Assembly: GCA_965651695.1 (NCBI GenBank)
Contig: CBFGTI010000001.1
Span: 68,507 to 132,506, forward strand
Source: Imperialibacter sp965651695
GTDB taxonomy: Bacteria; Bacteroidota; Bacteroidia; Cytophagales; Cyclobacteriaceae
Length of the DNA stretch: 64,000 nucleotides
Direction of reading: 5' to 3'
The translations under genes were made by a program, and so were the position numbers. The notes beneath the pieces are model-generated. The model was not told where the DNA came from, made no database searches, and saw only the letters and a program-made list of their open reading frames with translations. This document shows positions 9,014 through 17,993 of this stretch, one piece after another; positions within the stretch are counted from its first letter, which is position 1; each line of letters starts with the position of its first letter.

Positions 9014-11251
9014 ATGGAAGCAGTTGCTAAGAGCCCGGTAAAACAAGTGCGCAGGAGCTTTCCCGTACTTGAAATGACTTGTGCGGCTTGTGCCGTGAGC
9101 GTAGAGTCGATGCTTAAAAATACGGAAGGTGTGAGTGCCGCCAGTGTAAACTACGCGAACCAAACGGCCCTTGTGGAGTACGATCCCAAAAAAGCTACCC
9201 CCGCGGAACTGCAAAAGGTGGTGCAATCTATAGGCTACGACCTGGTGATTGAGGAAGAGAATGCAGGCGACATTCAGGAGGAAGCACAGGCAAAACAATA
9301 CCATGCACTGAAGCGGAGAACGCTTTGGTCGGCGGTGCTGGCGGTCCCTGTTTTTGCCATGGGCATGTTTTTCATGCACCTGCCTTATGGAGAGTGGATT
9401 TCGATGGTGCTGGCGGCCCCTGTCGTATTTTACTTTGGCCGGTCTTTCTTCATTAATACATGGAAGCAGGCGCGGCACGGCAAAGCCAATATGGACACCC
9501 TGGTGGCACTTAGCACCGGTATTGCCTTTATTTTTAGCGCATTCAACACATTTTATCCTGCTTTTTGGACCAGCCGGGGGCTTGAGGCACACGTGTATTT
9601 CGAAGCAGCCGTGGTCATTATCGCCTTTATTTCGCTGGGAAAGCTGCTGGAAGAACGTGCCAAATCGAGCACGTCGGCAGCCATCAGGAAGCTGATGGGC
9701 CTTCAGCCCAAAACCGTGGTTGCCATAAGAGAGGGCAAGGAAGCCGTAGTAAAAATAAGTGAGGTGGTGGTGGGCGACCTTATTCTGGTAAAACCGGGCG
9801 ACAAGGTGCCGGTAGACGGCCAGGTGCGGGAGGGGTCGTCATTTGTAGACGAAAGCATGATAAGCGGCGAACCAGTGCCTGTAGAAAAAACACCGGGAAC
9901 GCCAGTTTTCGCAGGCACCATTAATCAAAAAGGGAGTTTCAGATTTTCGGCCGAAAAAGTGGGAGCCGATACACTGTTGGCCCATATTATTAAAATGGTT
10001 AAAGAAGCGCAGGGCAGCAAGGCGCCCGTACAAAAGCTGGTAGACAAAATTGCCGGGATTTTTGTACCTGTTGTTATCGGCATCTCAATTGTCACCTTCT
10101 TTGTATGGCTGATTGCCGGCGGAGAAAATGCCTTCACTTACGGCTTGTTAAACGCCATCACCGTGCTGGTAATAGCCTGCCCCTGTGCACTCGGGCTGGC
10201 CACGCCAACGGCCATTATGGTAGGCGTTGGTAAAGGGGCTGAAAACAATATCCTGATCAAAGACGCGGAGAGCCTGGAACTAGGCCACAGGGTTTCGGCC
10301 ATTGTGCTGGACAAAACAGGCACTATTACCGAAGGGAAACCGGTGGTAAGCGATATGGTTTGGAACACCGGGCCAGACAACGCTACTTTGAAGCAAATAC
10401 TGCTGGCGATGGAAAGCCAGTCGGAGCATCCGCTGGCTGAGGCTGTTGCCAGCAGAATAAAGGAAGAAAAAATCAGCGCCGCCCAGCTTCAGCATTTCGA
10501 AAGCCTAACGGGCAGGGGCGTAAAGGCAGTACATTCGGGCGAGGCGTATTATGCTGGCAACCTGAAGCTAATAGAGGAAAACGGGGTTGCAATAAGCCCA
10601 ACCCAGGCAAATACAGCCCAAGGCTGGCAAGATGAAGCCAAAACGGTTATCTATTTTGCCAACCAGACGCAAGTGCTGGCCCAGCTGGCTGTTGCAGATA
10701 AAATTAAGCCCACGTCACAATCGGCAGTCGCAAAGCTCAAATCGGCGGGCATAAAAGTACACATGCTTACAGGCGACAACCGCCAAACCGCCGCCGCTGT
10801 GGCAAAACAAACCGGAGTCGATCATTTCAAAGCAGAAACCCTGCCCGCCGACAAAGCGGTTTTTGTGAAAGAGTTACAGCAAAAAGGTGAAATAGTGGCG
10901 ATGGTTGGCGACGGCATCAACGACTCGCAGGCGCTTGCACAGGCCGACGTGAGCATAGCCATGGGCAGAGGATCGGACATCGCCATGGACGTAGCCAAAA
11001 TGACCCTCATTACATCCGACCTGCAGCTGGTGCCGAAAGCACTCCGGCTGTCCCGAAAAACAGTGATGGGTGTTCGTCAAAACCTTTTCTGGGCTTTTAT
11101 CTATAACCTGATCGGGATCCCCATTGCAGCGGGTTTGCTGTATCCGGTCAACGGGTTTTTGCTCAACCCAATGATCGCCGGTGCAGCAATGGCCCTGAGC
11201 TCGGTGAGCGTTGTGGCAAATAGCCTCCGGCTAAAGACAGTTAAACTGTAA
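9014..11251 (+). CDS. copA: Copper-exporting P1B-type ATPase
   Basis: This 745-residue ATPase has one N-terminal HMA domain with MTCAAC (Cys23, Cys26), then eight predicted membrane segments including the ACPCALG metal-transport motif (Cys389-Pro-Cys391). It also has the SGEPVPVEK actuator motif, the DKTGT phosphorylation site (Asp433), the HP motif SEHPLAEA, and the GDGINDSQAL hinge. CPC together with the HMA motif is typical of Cu(I) exporters that pump copper out of the cytoplasm. The start is set by AGGAGG at 9003-9008. A small HMA protein follows 41 bases downstream, giving a compact copper-resistance unit with no regulator gene beside it. Confidence 0.95.
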   Translation: MEAVAKSPVKQVRRSFPVLEMTCAACAVSVESMLKNTEGVSAASVNYANQTALVEYDPKKATPAELQKVVQSIGYDLVIEEENAGDIQEEAQAKQYHALKRRTLWSAVLAVPVFAMGMFFMHLPYGEWISMVLAAPVVFYFGRSFFINTWKQARHGKANMDTLVALSTGIAFIFSAFNTFYPAFWTSRGLEAHVYFEAAVVIIAFISLGKLLEERAKSSTSAAIRKLMGLQPKTVVAIREGKEAVVKISEVVVGDLILVKPGDKVPVDGQVREGSSFVDESMISGEPVPVEKTPGTPVFAGTINQKGSFRFSAEKVGADTLLAHIIKMVKEAQGSKAPVQKLVDKIAGIFVPVVIGISIVTFFVWLIAGGENAFTYGLLNAITVLVIACPCALGLATPTAIMVGVGKGAENNILIKDAESLELGHRVSAIVLDKTGTITEGKPVVSDMVWNTGPDNATLKQILLAMESQSEHPLAEAVASRIKEEKISAAQLQHFESLTGRGVKAVHSGEAYYAGNLKLIEENGVAISPTQANTAQGWQDEAKTVIYFANQTQVLAQLAVADKIKPTSQSAVAKLKSAGIKVHMLTGDNRQTAAAVAKQTGVDHFKAETLPADKAVFVKELQQKGEIVAMVGDGINDSQALAQADVSIAMGRGSDIAMDVAKMTLITSDLQLVPKALRLSRKTVMGVRQNLFWAFIYNLIGIPIAAGLLYPVNGFLLNPMIAGAAMALSSVSVVANSLRLKTVKL

Positions 11252-11292
11252 AACAGAATCAAAAAGATACTCACAATTAAAATCTCAGATAA

Positions 11293-11502
11293 ATGGAAAC
11301 ACTGAAGTTTAAAACCAACATAAAATGCGGCGGCTGTGTGGCAACCGTTACACCTCACCTCAATGAAGCGGTGGGCGAAAATAACTGGCAAGTCGATCTG
11401 GCTGATGAACGCCGGGTATTGTCTGTTTCAGCAAACGTAAGCCCCGCAGAAGTAGAGGAGGCGCTTAAAAAAGCCGGCTATAAGGGCGAAAAGCTTAATT
11501 AG
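11293..11502 (+). CDS. Small HMA-domain metallochaperone, CopZ-like
   Basis: This 69-residue protein is a single heavy-metal-associated domain with the motif IKCGGCVATV (CxxC) and the beta-alpha-beta-beta-alpha-beta spacing of CopZ/Atx1. It has no signal peptide, so it is cytoplasmic. Position directly after copA suggests it delivers Cu(I) to the pump. GG between the cysteines, rather than the AA or DH of typical copper chaperones, leaves some doubt about the exact metal. No terminator was recognised in 11503-11597. Confidence 0.85.
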   Translation: METLKFKTNIKCGGCVATVTPHLNEAVGENNWQVDLADERRVLSVSANVSPAEVEEALKKAGYKGEKLN

Positions 11503-11597
11503 GCGGTGCTTCTATTGCGGATAAACAGGGCCCGGTAATCTCAAATTTCAAATGAGAAAGCTGTATCCGAAGCCTTTCTTTTCTATTTTTGATAGCT

Positions 11598-12914
11598 ATG
11601 CTTCGCTACCTGCTTATCCGCATTTTTTCTTTTTTTCCGGCATTGCTCCTGGGCATTCTTGCCCTTTTCTTATTCCGGCAGCTTGGGCCGGGCACCTCGC
11701 GCTGGGAGGAGGAAATTGAAACACAAGCGCTGCAATCCGGTGCCTACGATATCGTAAAACTGCAGCGGGCAAAAGCAGCAATCCGGCAGCAGCTGCAACT
11801 CGATCTACCTGCATTTTATATCAGCTTCCAGTCTGCGGCGCTGCCCGTCCATGCCGGCGCTACTTTTGAGCTCCATGAGCGGGAGTGGATACGCAAAGTA
11901 AGCGTAATGTCGGGCCAACCAAAGGCAACCATCGAGCTGGCTCTCGTGCTCAAAAATGCAAAACTTCATGAATGGAGCACAGCGGGCAGTTTAAGCGAGA
12001 TCTTTGATCGGCAACAAATGGCTTTGAAAGACGCTTCTGCCGGAGCCCGGGCCACTGCCCGGCTATTGATACAACAAATACACCAGGAGGCCTCTCCGCG
12101 CAGGGCTTTCCTTCCACGGGTGGTATGGAATGGCACAGCCAACCAGTTTCACGCATGGTTAACCGACCTGGCTGGTGGAGATCTCGGCAAAAGCTGGAAA
12201 AATAATGAGGAAGTTTCGGCTGTAATCGCACGTGCTTTGCTTTATTCCATGCGTTTTACCTTGCCAGCATTTGTGCTCATCTTCGTCACTGCGTACTGGG
12301 CAGTTAGCGCGATGGCCGGTCTCACGCCCCGGCTAAAACAAGCGGCGGACCGGCTGCTCTACTTTGTAGACCTGTTTCCGCTGTTCGGATGGAGCCTTTT
12401 ATTGATGATCCTTTTTGCCAGTGGCATAGTATTCTCCTGGTTCCCATCTTATGTGGCGGGCAGCAGCCTTACCGGGGCCTCCTTCTGGCACCGTAACATC
12501 TGGCCCTATATTTTGCCGGTGGCGGCACTTTGGCTGGCATCGTTTCCTTACATTACCAAGCAAATCGATCAGGCGTTTGATAAAACCGCCCTTCAGCCTT
12601 TCGTTATTGCTGCCCATGCCCGGGGGCTTTCCGGCAAAACGGTCAGAGAAAAGTACCGCCTGCACTATGCACTGTTTCCGGCCATCACTTTGTCGGGCGA
12701 ATATTTGCTGGCAGTGCTAAGCGGTGCATTGGTAGTGGAAGTGCTGTTTTCAATCCCGGGCATTGGCAAACTAATGACCGACGCCGTACTCACCGAAGAT
12801 TTCCCTGTTGTTACGGGTATCGTGTTGTTGCTTATGGCTGCCCGTATGGCTTCCTACCTGCTCACCGACGTACTTTATTATTGGTTCGACCCACGCATAC
12901 GACTCGGCAAATGA
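11598..12914 (+). CDS. DppB-like ABC transporter permease
   Basis: The 438-residue protein starts at the ATG of MLRYLLIRIFSFFPALL, the first membrane segment of the DppB/OppB family. Its C-terminal half has the EAA loop (AAHARGLSGKTVREKYRLHYALFP) that contacts the ATPase, plus five more helices. The region between the first two helices (about residues 40-200) is unusually long and predicted extracytoplasmic; it includes AGGDLGKSW, a degenerate counterpart of the family signature. An upstream in-frame TTG at 11589 was not chosen. The gene overlaps the next permease at ATGA. Substrate (peptide, nickel or other) cannot be told. Confidence 0.85.
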   Translation: MLRYLLIRIFSFFPALLLGILALFLFRQLGPGTSRWEEEIETQALQSGAYDIVKLQRAKAAIRQQLQLDLPAFYISFQSAALPVHAGATFELHEREWIRKVSVMSGQPKATIELALVLKNAKLHEWSTAGSLSEIFDRQQMALKDASAGARATARLLIQQIHQEASPRRAFLPRVVWNGTANQFHAWLTDLAGGDLGKSWKNNEEVSAVIARALLYSMRFTLPAFVLIFVTAYWAVSAMAGLTPRLKQAADRLLYFVDLFPLFGWSLLLMILFASGIVFSWFPSYVAGSSLTGASFWHRNIWPYILPVAALWLASFPYITKQIDQAFDKTALQPFVIAAHARGLSGKTVREKYRLHYALFPAITLSGEYLLAVLSGALVVEVLFSIPGIGKLMTDAVLTEDFPVVTGIVLLLMAARMASYLLTDVLYYWFDPRIRLGK

Positions 12915-13924
12915 CCGCAAGCCCAGTAAAAATCCGGCGTTGGCCATTTGCTATTTTAGGCTTCGTAGCTGCCATATCGGTTGCTTACCTGTTTCTGCCC
13001 TCTCTGCAAGCAGAAATTAACCTCCAGCTGCGCACCCGGCCTCCGGGCACAGGCAACTGGCTGGGAACCGATGCGTTGGGGCGCGATCTGCTGGCAGCGC
13101 TTGCCCAGGGCGCATCCCGGTCTATGGCTATCAGTCTGGGAGCTGGTATTGCGGCATCGCTAGTGGGCGTGTTAATCGGCAGTGTTTCTGCATTTTATGG
13201 CGACGATCGGCTGGGCATATCGTGGAGAGGAATAGCATTCGGACTGCTACTGGCCGTTGTGGTTCTTTACTTGCTGTTAGTTGTGTGGCCCGTTTCGTTG
13301 CTACAAGGCTCCTGGCATGCGGCAAGTTTTATCACGGCTGGGCTGTTGGGCGCAATTTGGCTTCTACACGGCATGGCGGCCAAAACGTTTACTTTCCGGA
13401 AACGATGGAGACTACCGCTCGACCAGCTTCTTCAGCGATTTACTGAAGTTTTTACGGTTATTCCAAGGCTTTACCTGATCGTATCGTTTGCCCTTATCGT
13501 GCCCCTCAATGTCTTTACCCTGGCACTTTTGCTCACTACTACCAGCTGGGTGGGTATCTCGCGGCTGGTGAGGGCAGAAATGATGCGGGTGCGCTCCATG
13601 CCCTACATTGAAGCAGCCAGAATAATGGGGCTGCCGGAGCATCGTATTTACTGGAAACATGCCTTGCCAAATTCTCTGGCACCGGTGGCCACGCAGGTGT
13701 GCTTTACCATGGCCGGGCTTTTAGTAACTGAATCCACACTGTCGTTTGTAGGCATTGGTGTGTCGCCCGAAGTTTTGAGCTGGGGCGGCATTGTTCATGG
13801 CTATCTCGAAAACCCGGGAGCATGGTGGCTGGCACTGTTTCCCGGACTGGTGATTTACGTGGTAGTAGTTAGTTTTCATGCCATTGGCAACGACCTCGAC
13901 AGGCGGTTTCATGCCTCTTCGTAG
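12911..13924 (+). CDS. DppC-like ABC transporter permease
   Basis: The 337-residue permease begins at an ATG overlapping the stop of its partner (ATGA). An earlier in-frame ATG at 12881 would lie deep in the upstream gene and is less likely. It shows the DppC signature GTDALGRDLL after the first helix, an EAA loop (YIEAARIMGLPEHRIYWKHALPNSLAP) and the C-terminal FVGIGVSPEVLSWGGIV. With the DppB-like protein it should form the membrane channel of a peptide/nickel-type importer or exporter. No ATPase or solute-binding protein gene lies on either side. Confidence 0.87.
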   Translation: MTASPVKIRRWPFAILGFVAAISVAYLFLPSLQAEINLQLRTRPPGTGNWLGTDALGRDLLAALAQGASRSMAISLGAGIAASLVGVLIGSVSAFYGDDRLGISWRGIAFGLLLAVVVLYLLLVVWPVSLLQGSWHAASFITAGLLGAIWLLHGMAAKTFTFRKRWRLPLDQLLQRFTEVFTVIPRLYLIVSFALIVPLNVFTLALLLTTTSWVGISRLVRAEMMRVRSMPYIEAARIMGLPEHRIYWKHALPNSLAPVATQVCFTMAGLLVTESTLSFVGIGVSPEVLSWGGIVHGYLENPGAWWLALFPGLVIYVVVVSFHAIGNDLDRRFHASS

Positions 13925-14020
13925 ATCCACCCTCAGCTAAAAATCAGCTTTCCGCCTGATGTATGTCATGCTCTGGTGAATGCTGCATCGGCACTTTTGT
14001 AGCGTGCAAAAACGTCTGTT

Positions 14021-14272
14021 ATGCTAAACCGTATCCCAAATCATCTCCTTTACCTCCCGCAGGCTCATGTGGCCTTTCACATGCTGCTCGAGGAAAAGTT
14101 TATCGACAAAAAGTCCAGCCAGGTAGAGGACCTGCCAATGGAAATCAAGTATGTCTTTATTCAACTGTCGTCGCTTGGCGTGGTTAATTTTACCGGCGAC
14201 CGTATTGAGTTGGCAAACGGCATGGAAAGCTGGATGCAGGGCTTTTGGAAGGAAGTGAGCGTTTCGAAATAA
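14021..14272 (+). CDS. Small conserved-looking protein of unknown function
   Basis: This 83-residue cytoplasmic protein (MLNRIPNHLLYLPQAHVAFHML...) has no motif that I recognise. Its composition (mixed hydrophobic and charged, no low complexity) is protein-like. The ORF fills the space between the permease operon and the convergent gene at 14281, and ends 8 bases before that gene's stop. No ribosome-binding site or clear promoter was seen. It may be real, but comparison with relatives is needed to be sure. Confidence 0.5.
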   Translation: MLNRIPNHLLYLPQAHVAFHMLLEEKFIDKKSSQVEDLPMEIKYVFIQLSSLGVVNFTGDRIELANGMESWMQGFWKEVSVSK

Positions 14273-14280
14273 GTACGCTC

Positions 14281-14952
14281 CTACTTTTTGTTTTGCTTCA
14301 GCGACTTGATAAACTGCGCCCAGGCAAACGGGTTCAGGAGTGGGTTTGTTCTTGGCTGAAATCTGTCGGTCATGGCCATAAACTGCTGGTTGGTATAGTA
14401 CCGGTAGTTTTCAGAGGCGTCCATGCCAGTCCCTTGCATCATTTGCAGCAGCAAATCGCCCCGCAACGATTCCTCCATGTTGCGGTAATTTTGCTCGTCC
14501 GGAAGTTTAAGGGCCAGCACGGCCTGTTTGAAAAGCTCCTCAGTAGGGTAAGGCAAAATTTCCACCGGGGGCAAGTAAGTGGTATCGGCCAGCAACTCAA
14601 TTACCACGGTAAAATTATCGCCCTTGTCGTCGGGCACTATAAAGTTTTGCTTTTCGTACCCCACCGCACTAATTACCACACTATCGCCAACCAGTGCGGG
14701 CATAGAGAAATATCCATATACATTGGACGTGGTTCCACGCCCTGCCTTTGGCACATAAATATGCACACCAGGCACACCCGACACACTATCTTCGCCTAAA
14801 ACCACCCCGGAAAACTGGATAACACGCCGTCCTCCCTGGGCGTACGACGCCTCATGAATTACCAGCACCAATAGGAAACAGATAAAAAAGGAAGAATATT
14901 TCAAAACAGACTTCAACAAACCTTTTATACTTTTGAATGGGAAACCAAACAA
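14281..14952 (-). CDS. Secreted carboxypeptidase-regulatory-like domain protein
   Basis: The 223-residue protein probably starts at a TTG (14950-14952), because no ATG precedes the signal peptide (SSFFICFLLVLVIHEASYAQ) and an in-frame stop lies upstream. Residues about 50-115 (FSGVVLGEDSVSGVPGVHIYVPKAGRGTTSNVYGYFSMPALVGDSVVIS) form the CarboxypepD_reg-like beta sandwich that heads many TonB-dependent receptors in Bacteroidota. Here it stands alone, followed by a Gln/Asn-rich C-terminus without a barrel. It is probably a periplasmic or surface accessory protein; its role is unknown. Confidence 0.8.
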   Translation of the reverse strand: MFGFPFKSIKGLLKSVLKYSSFFICFLLVLVIHEASYAQGGRRVIQFSGVVLGEDSVSGVPGVHIYVPKAGRGTTSNVYGYFSMPALVGDSVVISAVGYEKQNFIVPDDKGDNFTVVIELLADTTYLPPVEILPYPTEELFKQAVLALKLPDEQNYRNMEESLRGDLLLQMMQGTGMDASENYRYYTNQQFMAMTDRFQPRTNPLLNPFAWAQFIKSLKQNKK

Positions 14953-14982
14953 GCCCGAATAGTTGCAATTCGGCCTAAGCTA

Positions 14983-14990
14983 CAAATTTA
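14983..14990 (-). promoter_or_regulatory. -7 element TAAATTTG for the regulatory-like domain gene
   Basis: Read on the minus strand, TAAATTTG matches TAnnTTTG exactly and lies 31 bases upstream of the proposed TTG start, supporting that start. No -33 element was identified. Confidence 0.45.
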
Positions 14991-15051
14991 TAGATCAATT
15001 ATACAGGTTTTTTGTTACTAGGAAAAGCCAGTATAGCTAACATTTGTTCCC

Positions 15052-15447
15052 ATGAGACTCAAGAATTTCAGTTTACAGTATGGCACTCAAATATTCAAAT
15101 CCTTCTCTGAGGAGGCCCGGGTGAGAATTCTTTTTTTACTTTTCAACCAGAAGGAGCTCTGTATTACTGATATAGAGCTAAGCCTGGATTTTACACAAAC
15201 GAAAACTTCGCGGCATTTGTCGTATCTGAGAAATGCCGGGCTGGTAAATGTGAGAAAGGTTGACCAATACGTATTTTATTCAATCAAGGAGGAGGTTTCT
15301 GAAATCGTAAGCCAGATTTTTACATTTCTTCAAAAAGACGTAACCCTGCAGAAGGATCTTGAAACCTTCCGAATTTTATATTCAAACAGAGAGCTTGTTA
15401 AAAATAAGATGGAAAAACGGCTCACTAAAAGCCCCCTGTTACACTAA
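15052..15447 (+). CDS. ArsR-family winged-helix regulator
   Basis: This 131-residue protein has the ArsR winged-helix layout: FSEEARVRILFLLF, CITDIELSLDFTQTKTSRHLSYLRNAGLVNVRKVDQYVFYSI, then a helical dimerisation tail. The only cysteine in the HTH region (in ELCITDIE) does not form the CxC metal site of ArsR/SmtB, so the inducer is unlikely to be sensed there. Its TAA stop is followed immediately by the ATG of the nucleotidase gene, so the pair is very likely co-translated. Its target is unknown; it may control its own operon. Confidence 0.87.
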   Translation: MRLKNFSLQYGTQIFKSFSEEARVRILFLLFNQKELCITDIELSLDFTQTKTSRHLSYLRNAGLVNVRKVDQYVFYSIKEEVSEIVSQIFTFLQKDVTLQKDLETFRILYSNRELVKNKMEKRLTKSPLLH

Positions 15448-16143
15448 ATGAAAAAGTATCAGCACATTTTTTTTGATCTGGACCACACCCTTTGGGACTA
15501 CGACATGAATGCGAAGGAGGCTTTAGACGAGCTTTATCATTCGTATTCGCTGAAGAACTATAGGAAATTTTCGTCGCAACAGCTTTGCGATGGTTTTTTC
15601 CGAACCAATGCGGAGCTTTGGAGCCTCTACGACCTTGGAAAAATTGAAAGAGAGCACCTCCGGCAGGAGCGCTTTCGGTCCATTTTCAGAGACCTGGGCT
15701 TCGCAGATATGGATTTGGCTTTCCAGTTTGGGGAGGATTATCTGAACCTTTGCCCCCGAAAAAAAGCCGTACTGCCTGGTGCTATCGATTTGCTGGAGTA
15801 TTTATCAGAAAAGTACACGATGCATGTGATAACCAATGGCTTTCACGACGTGCAATCAGTGAAACTTGAAAGTGCGGGGCTTTCAGGCTTTTTTGCCGAG
15901 GTAATTACCTCCGAAAGAGCTGGCGCCCGCAAACCCGCAAAGGAGATCTTTGAATATGCCCTGAAAGTAACAGGCGCTTCGAGGGACAGCTCCGTGATGA
16001 TAGGCGACAACCTGGTGACAGACATCGCCGGCGCCCGGTTAGCCCAAATTGACCATGTGTACTTCAACCCAGGTAAAATGGCGCACTCGGAATCGGTTAC
16101 GCTTGAAATTCATTCATTAGCCGAATTAATGGGCCATCTTTAA
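15448..16143 (+). CDS. YjjG-family HAD pyrimidine nucleotidase
   Basis: The 231-residue HAD phosphatase shows motif I FFDLDHTLWDYD, motif II VITNG, motif III with Lys in ARKPAKEIFEYAL, and motif IV MIGDNLVTDIAGA. The LWDYDxN cap start and overall length match the YjjG family, which dephosphorylates non-canonical pyrimidine nucleotides as house-cleaning. It is cytoplasmic. There is no gap between it and the ArsR gene. Substrate specificity within HAD enzymes is hard to predict, so the YjjG label is the best match rather than proof. Confidence 0.88.
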   Translation: MKKYQHIFFDLDHTLWDYDMNAKEALDELYHSYSLKNYRKFSSQQLCDGFFRTNAELWSLYDLGKIEREHLRQERFRSIFRDLGFADMDLAFQFGEDYLNLCPRKKAVLPGAIDLLEYLSEKYTMHVITNGFHDVQSVKLESAGLSGFFAEVITSERAGARKPAKEIFEYALKVTGASRDSSVMIGDNLVTDIAGARLAQIDHVYFNPGKMAHSESVTLEIHSLAELMGHL

Positions 16144-16199
16144 ACGTTTTAGTAACTTCGCAGCTCTTTTTACTCTCGTAAACAACATAACAAAACAAG

Positions 16200-17825
16200 A
16201 TGTCATTAGCGGTATTTAAAACTCCCCAACCCAGAAATGAACCCGTACTGAGCTATGCACCCGGCACACCTGAGCGGGAATCTTTGCAGAAGATGATCGC
16301 CGAGTTTCGTTCGAAAGAGATTGACGTGCCCATGTATATTGGCAGCGAAGAGGTTAGAACGGGTACAACCATCCGGATGAGTCCACCTCACGACCACAAG
16401 CATACCCTGGGCTACTTCCACGAAGGAGATGCCAGCCACGTGGAGCAGGCCATCAATGCTGCACTTGGTGCCAAAAAGGCATGGTCGGAGATGAGCTGGG
16501 AGCACAGGGCAAGCATTTTCCTGAAGGCTGCCGAATTAATTGCGGGCCCCTATCGCGATAAAATTAACGCCGCTACTATGCTGGGGCAGTCGAAAAACCC
16601 TTTTCAGGCCGAAATAGACGCCGCTTGCGAGCTTATCGACTTTCTGCGGTTCAATGCCGCTTTCATGGTGGAGCTCTTTCAGCAGCAGCCGCTTTCGGCG
16701 CCGGGCACATGGAACCGCATGGACTACCGGCCGCTTGAGGGCTTCGTTTTTGCACTAACGCCATTCAATTTTACCTCTATTGCAGCCAATTTGCCCGCCT
16801 CACCTGCTCTTATGGGCAACACCGTAGTGTGGAAACCCGCCTACACCCAGGTATATTCGGCTAAAGTAATCATGGATGTTTTCTCAGAAGCCGGATTGCC
16901 CGCCGGCGTCATCAACATGGTGATGGTAGACGGGCCGGTGGCTGGTGAGGTTATTTTTAACCATCCCGACTTCGCCGGGCTTCACTTTACCGGCAGCACC
17001 AAGGTTTTTCAGCAGCTGTGGAAAACCATTGGCCAGAACATTACCAGGTACAAAACTTACCCCCGCATTGTGGGCGAAACCGGCGGCAAAGACTTCATAA
17101 TCGCTCATAAGTCGGCCAACGCCAAAGAAATTGCCACAGCTATTACCCGCGGAGCGTTCGAGTTTCAGGGGCAAAAATGTTCGGCAGCTTCAAGAGCTTA
17201 TATCCCCGACAACCTGTGGGCCGAAGTAAAAACTCACCTGCTAAACGACCTTAAAACGATCAAAATGGGTGGCCCGGAAGACTTCAGCAATTTCTTCAAT
17301 GCCGTAATCGACGAAAAGTCGTTCAAAAAGATAACTGGCTACATTGACGATGCCCGGGTGAGCCCCATGGTAGAAATAATAGCCGGTGGCAATTACGATG
17401 GCAGCAAAGGATATTTTGTTGAACCTACCGTGCTGCTCTCCAAAGACCCCATGTATGTAACGATGTGCGAGGAAATATTCGGACCGGTAATCACCATATA
17501 TGTGTATCAGGCAGAACGATTCGAAGAAACGCTCGAATTGGTAGACAGCACGTCGCCCTACGCACTTACCGGGGCAATTTTTTCAAAAGACAGGTTCGCT
17601 ATTGAACTGGCAATGAAAAAACTTATGAATGCGGCGGGAAATTTCTACATCAACGACAAACCTACAGGGGCTGTAGTAGGCCAGCAGCCTTTTGGTGGTA
17701 CGCGGGGTTCAGGTACCAATGATAAGGCCGGCTCGCTACTCAACCTGATACGGTGGGTGCAGCCACGAACAATTAAAGAAACATTTGTGCCCCCGGTTGA
17801 CTACCGGTACCCGTTTTTGAAATAG
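16200..17825 (+). CDS. pruA: 1-pyrroline-5-carboxylate dehydrogenase
   Basis: The 541-residue aldehyde dehydrogenase oxidises glutamate semialdehyde (P5C) to glutamate with NAD+, the second step of proline breakdown. The catalytic Cys is at residue 327 in FQGQKCSAASRAY, with the general-base Glu in RIVGETGGKDF. Length and motifs (YRPLEGFVFALTPFNFTSIAANLPASPALMGN, the C-terminal PFGGTRGSGTNDKAGS) match the single-function P5CDH of eukaryotes and Bacteroidota rather than the bifunctional PutA. No proline dehydrogenase gene is adjacent. A terminator follows. Confidence 0.95.
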   Translation: MSLAVFKTPQPRNEPVLSYAPGTPERESLQKMIAEFRSKEIDVPMYIGSEEVRTGTTIRMSPPHDHKHTLGYFHEGDASHVEQAINAALGAKKAWSEMSWEHRASIFLKAAELIAGPYRDKINAATMLGQSKNPFQAEIDAACELIDFLRFNAAFMVELFQQQPLSAPGTWNRMDYRPLEGFVFALTPFNFTSIAANLPASPALMGNTVVWKPAYTQVYSAKVIMDVFSEAGLPAGVINMVMVDGPVAGEVIFNHPDFAGLHFTGSTKVFQQLWKTIGQNITRYKTYPRIVGETGGKDFIIAHKSANAKEIATAITRGAFEFQGQKCSAASRAYIPDNLWAEVKTHLLNDLKTIKMGGPEDFSNFFNAVIDEKSFKKITGYIDDARVSPMVEIIAGGNYDGSKGYFVEPTVLLSKDPMYVTMCEEIFGPVITIYVYQAERFEETLELVDSTSPYALTGAIFSKDRFAIELAMKKLMNAAGNFYINDKPTGAVVGQQPFGGTRGSGTNDKAGSLLNLIRWVQPRTIKETFVPPVDYRYPFLK

Positions 17826-17836
17826 GTCCGCCTGTC

Positions 17837-17870
17837 GCCCCGGACTTCCGGGGCTATTCTATTATTTTAC
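17837..17870 (+). terminator. Terminator after pruA
   Basis: The perfect stem GCCCCGG / CCGGGGC with an ACTT loop is followed by a T-rich tail. A second, longer-loop hairpin AGTGCTGC / GCAGCACT lies at 17873-17902, followed by TTTT; it may serve as a backup or end the convergent DUF4407 transcript. Confidence 0.85.
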
Positions 17871-17993
17871 TTAGTGCTGCGACGTAAAAAAGGAGCAGCA
17901 CTTTTCAATACTGCTGATCCTGGCGCAAAGTGATGGCAATTTTTTGTGCACAAAATGTTGCGAAAAAAGCTTCAGGCCCTCTTGCCTAGCCAG

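Noticed and set aside
11584..11591. TATTTTTG as promoter of the DppB-like permease
   Set aside because: It would place the transcript start on the start codon and has no -33 element upstream.
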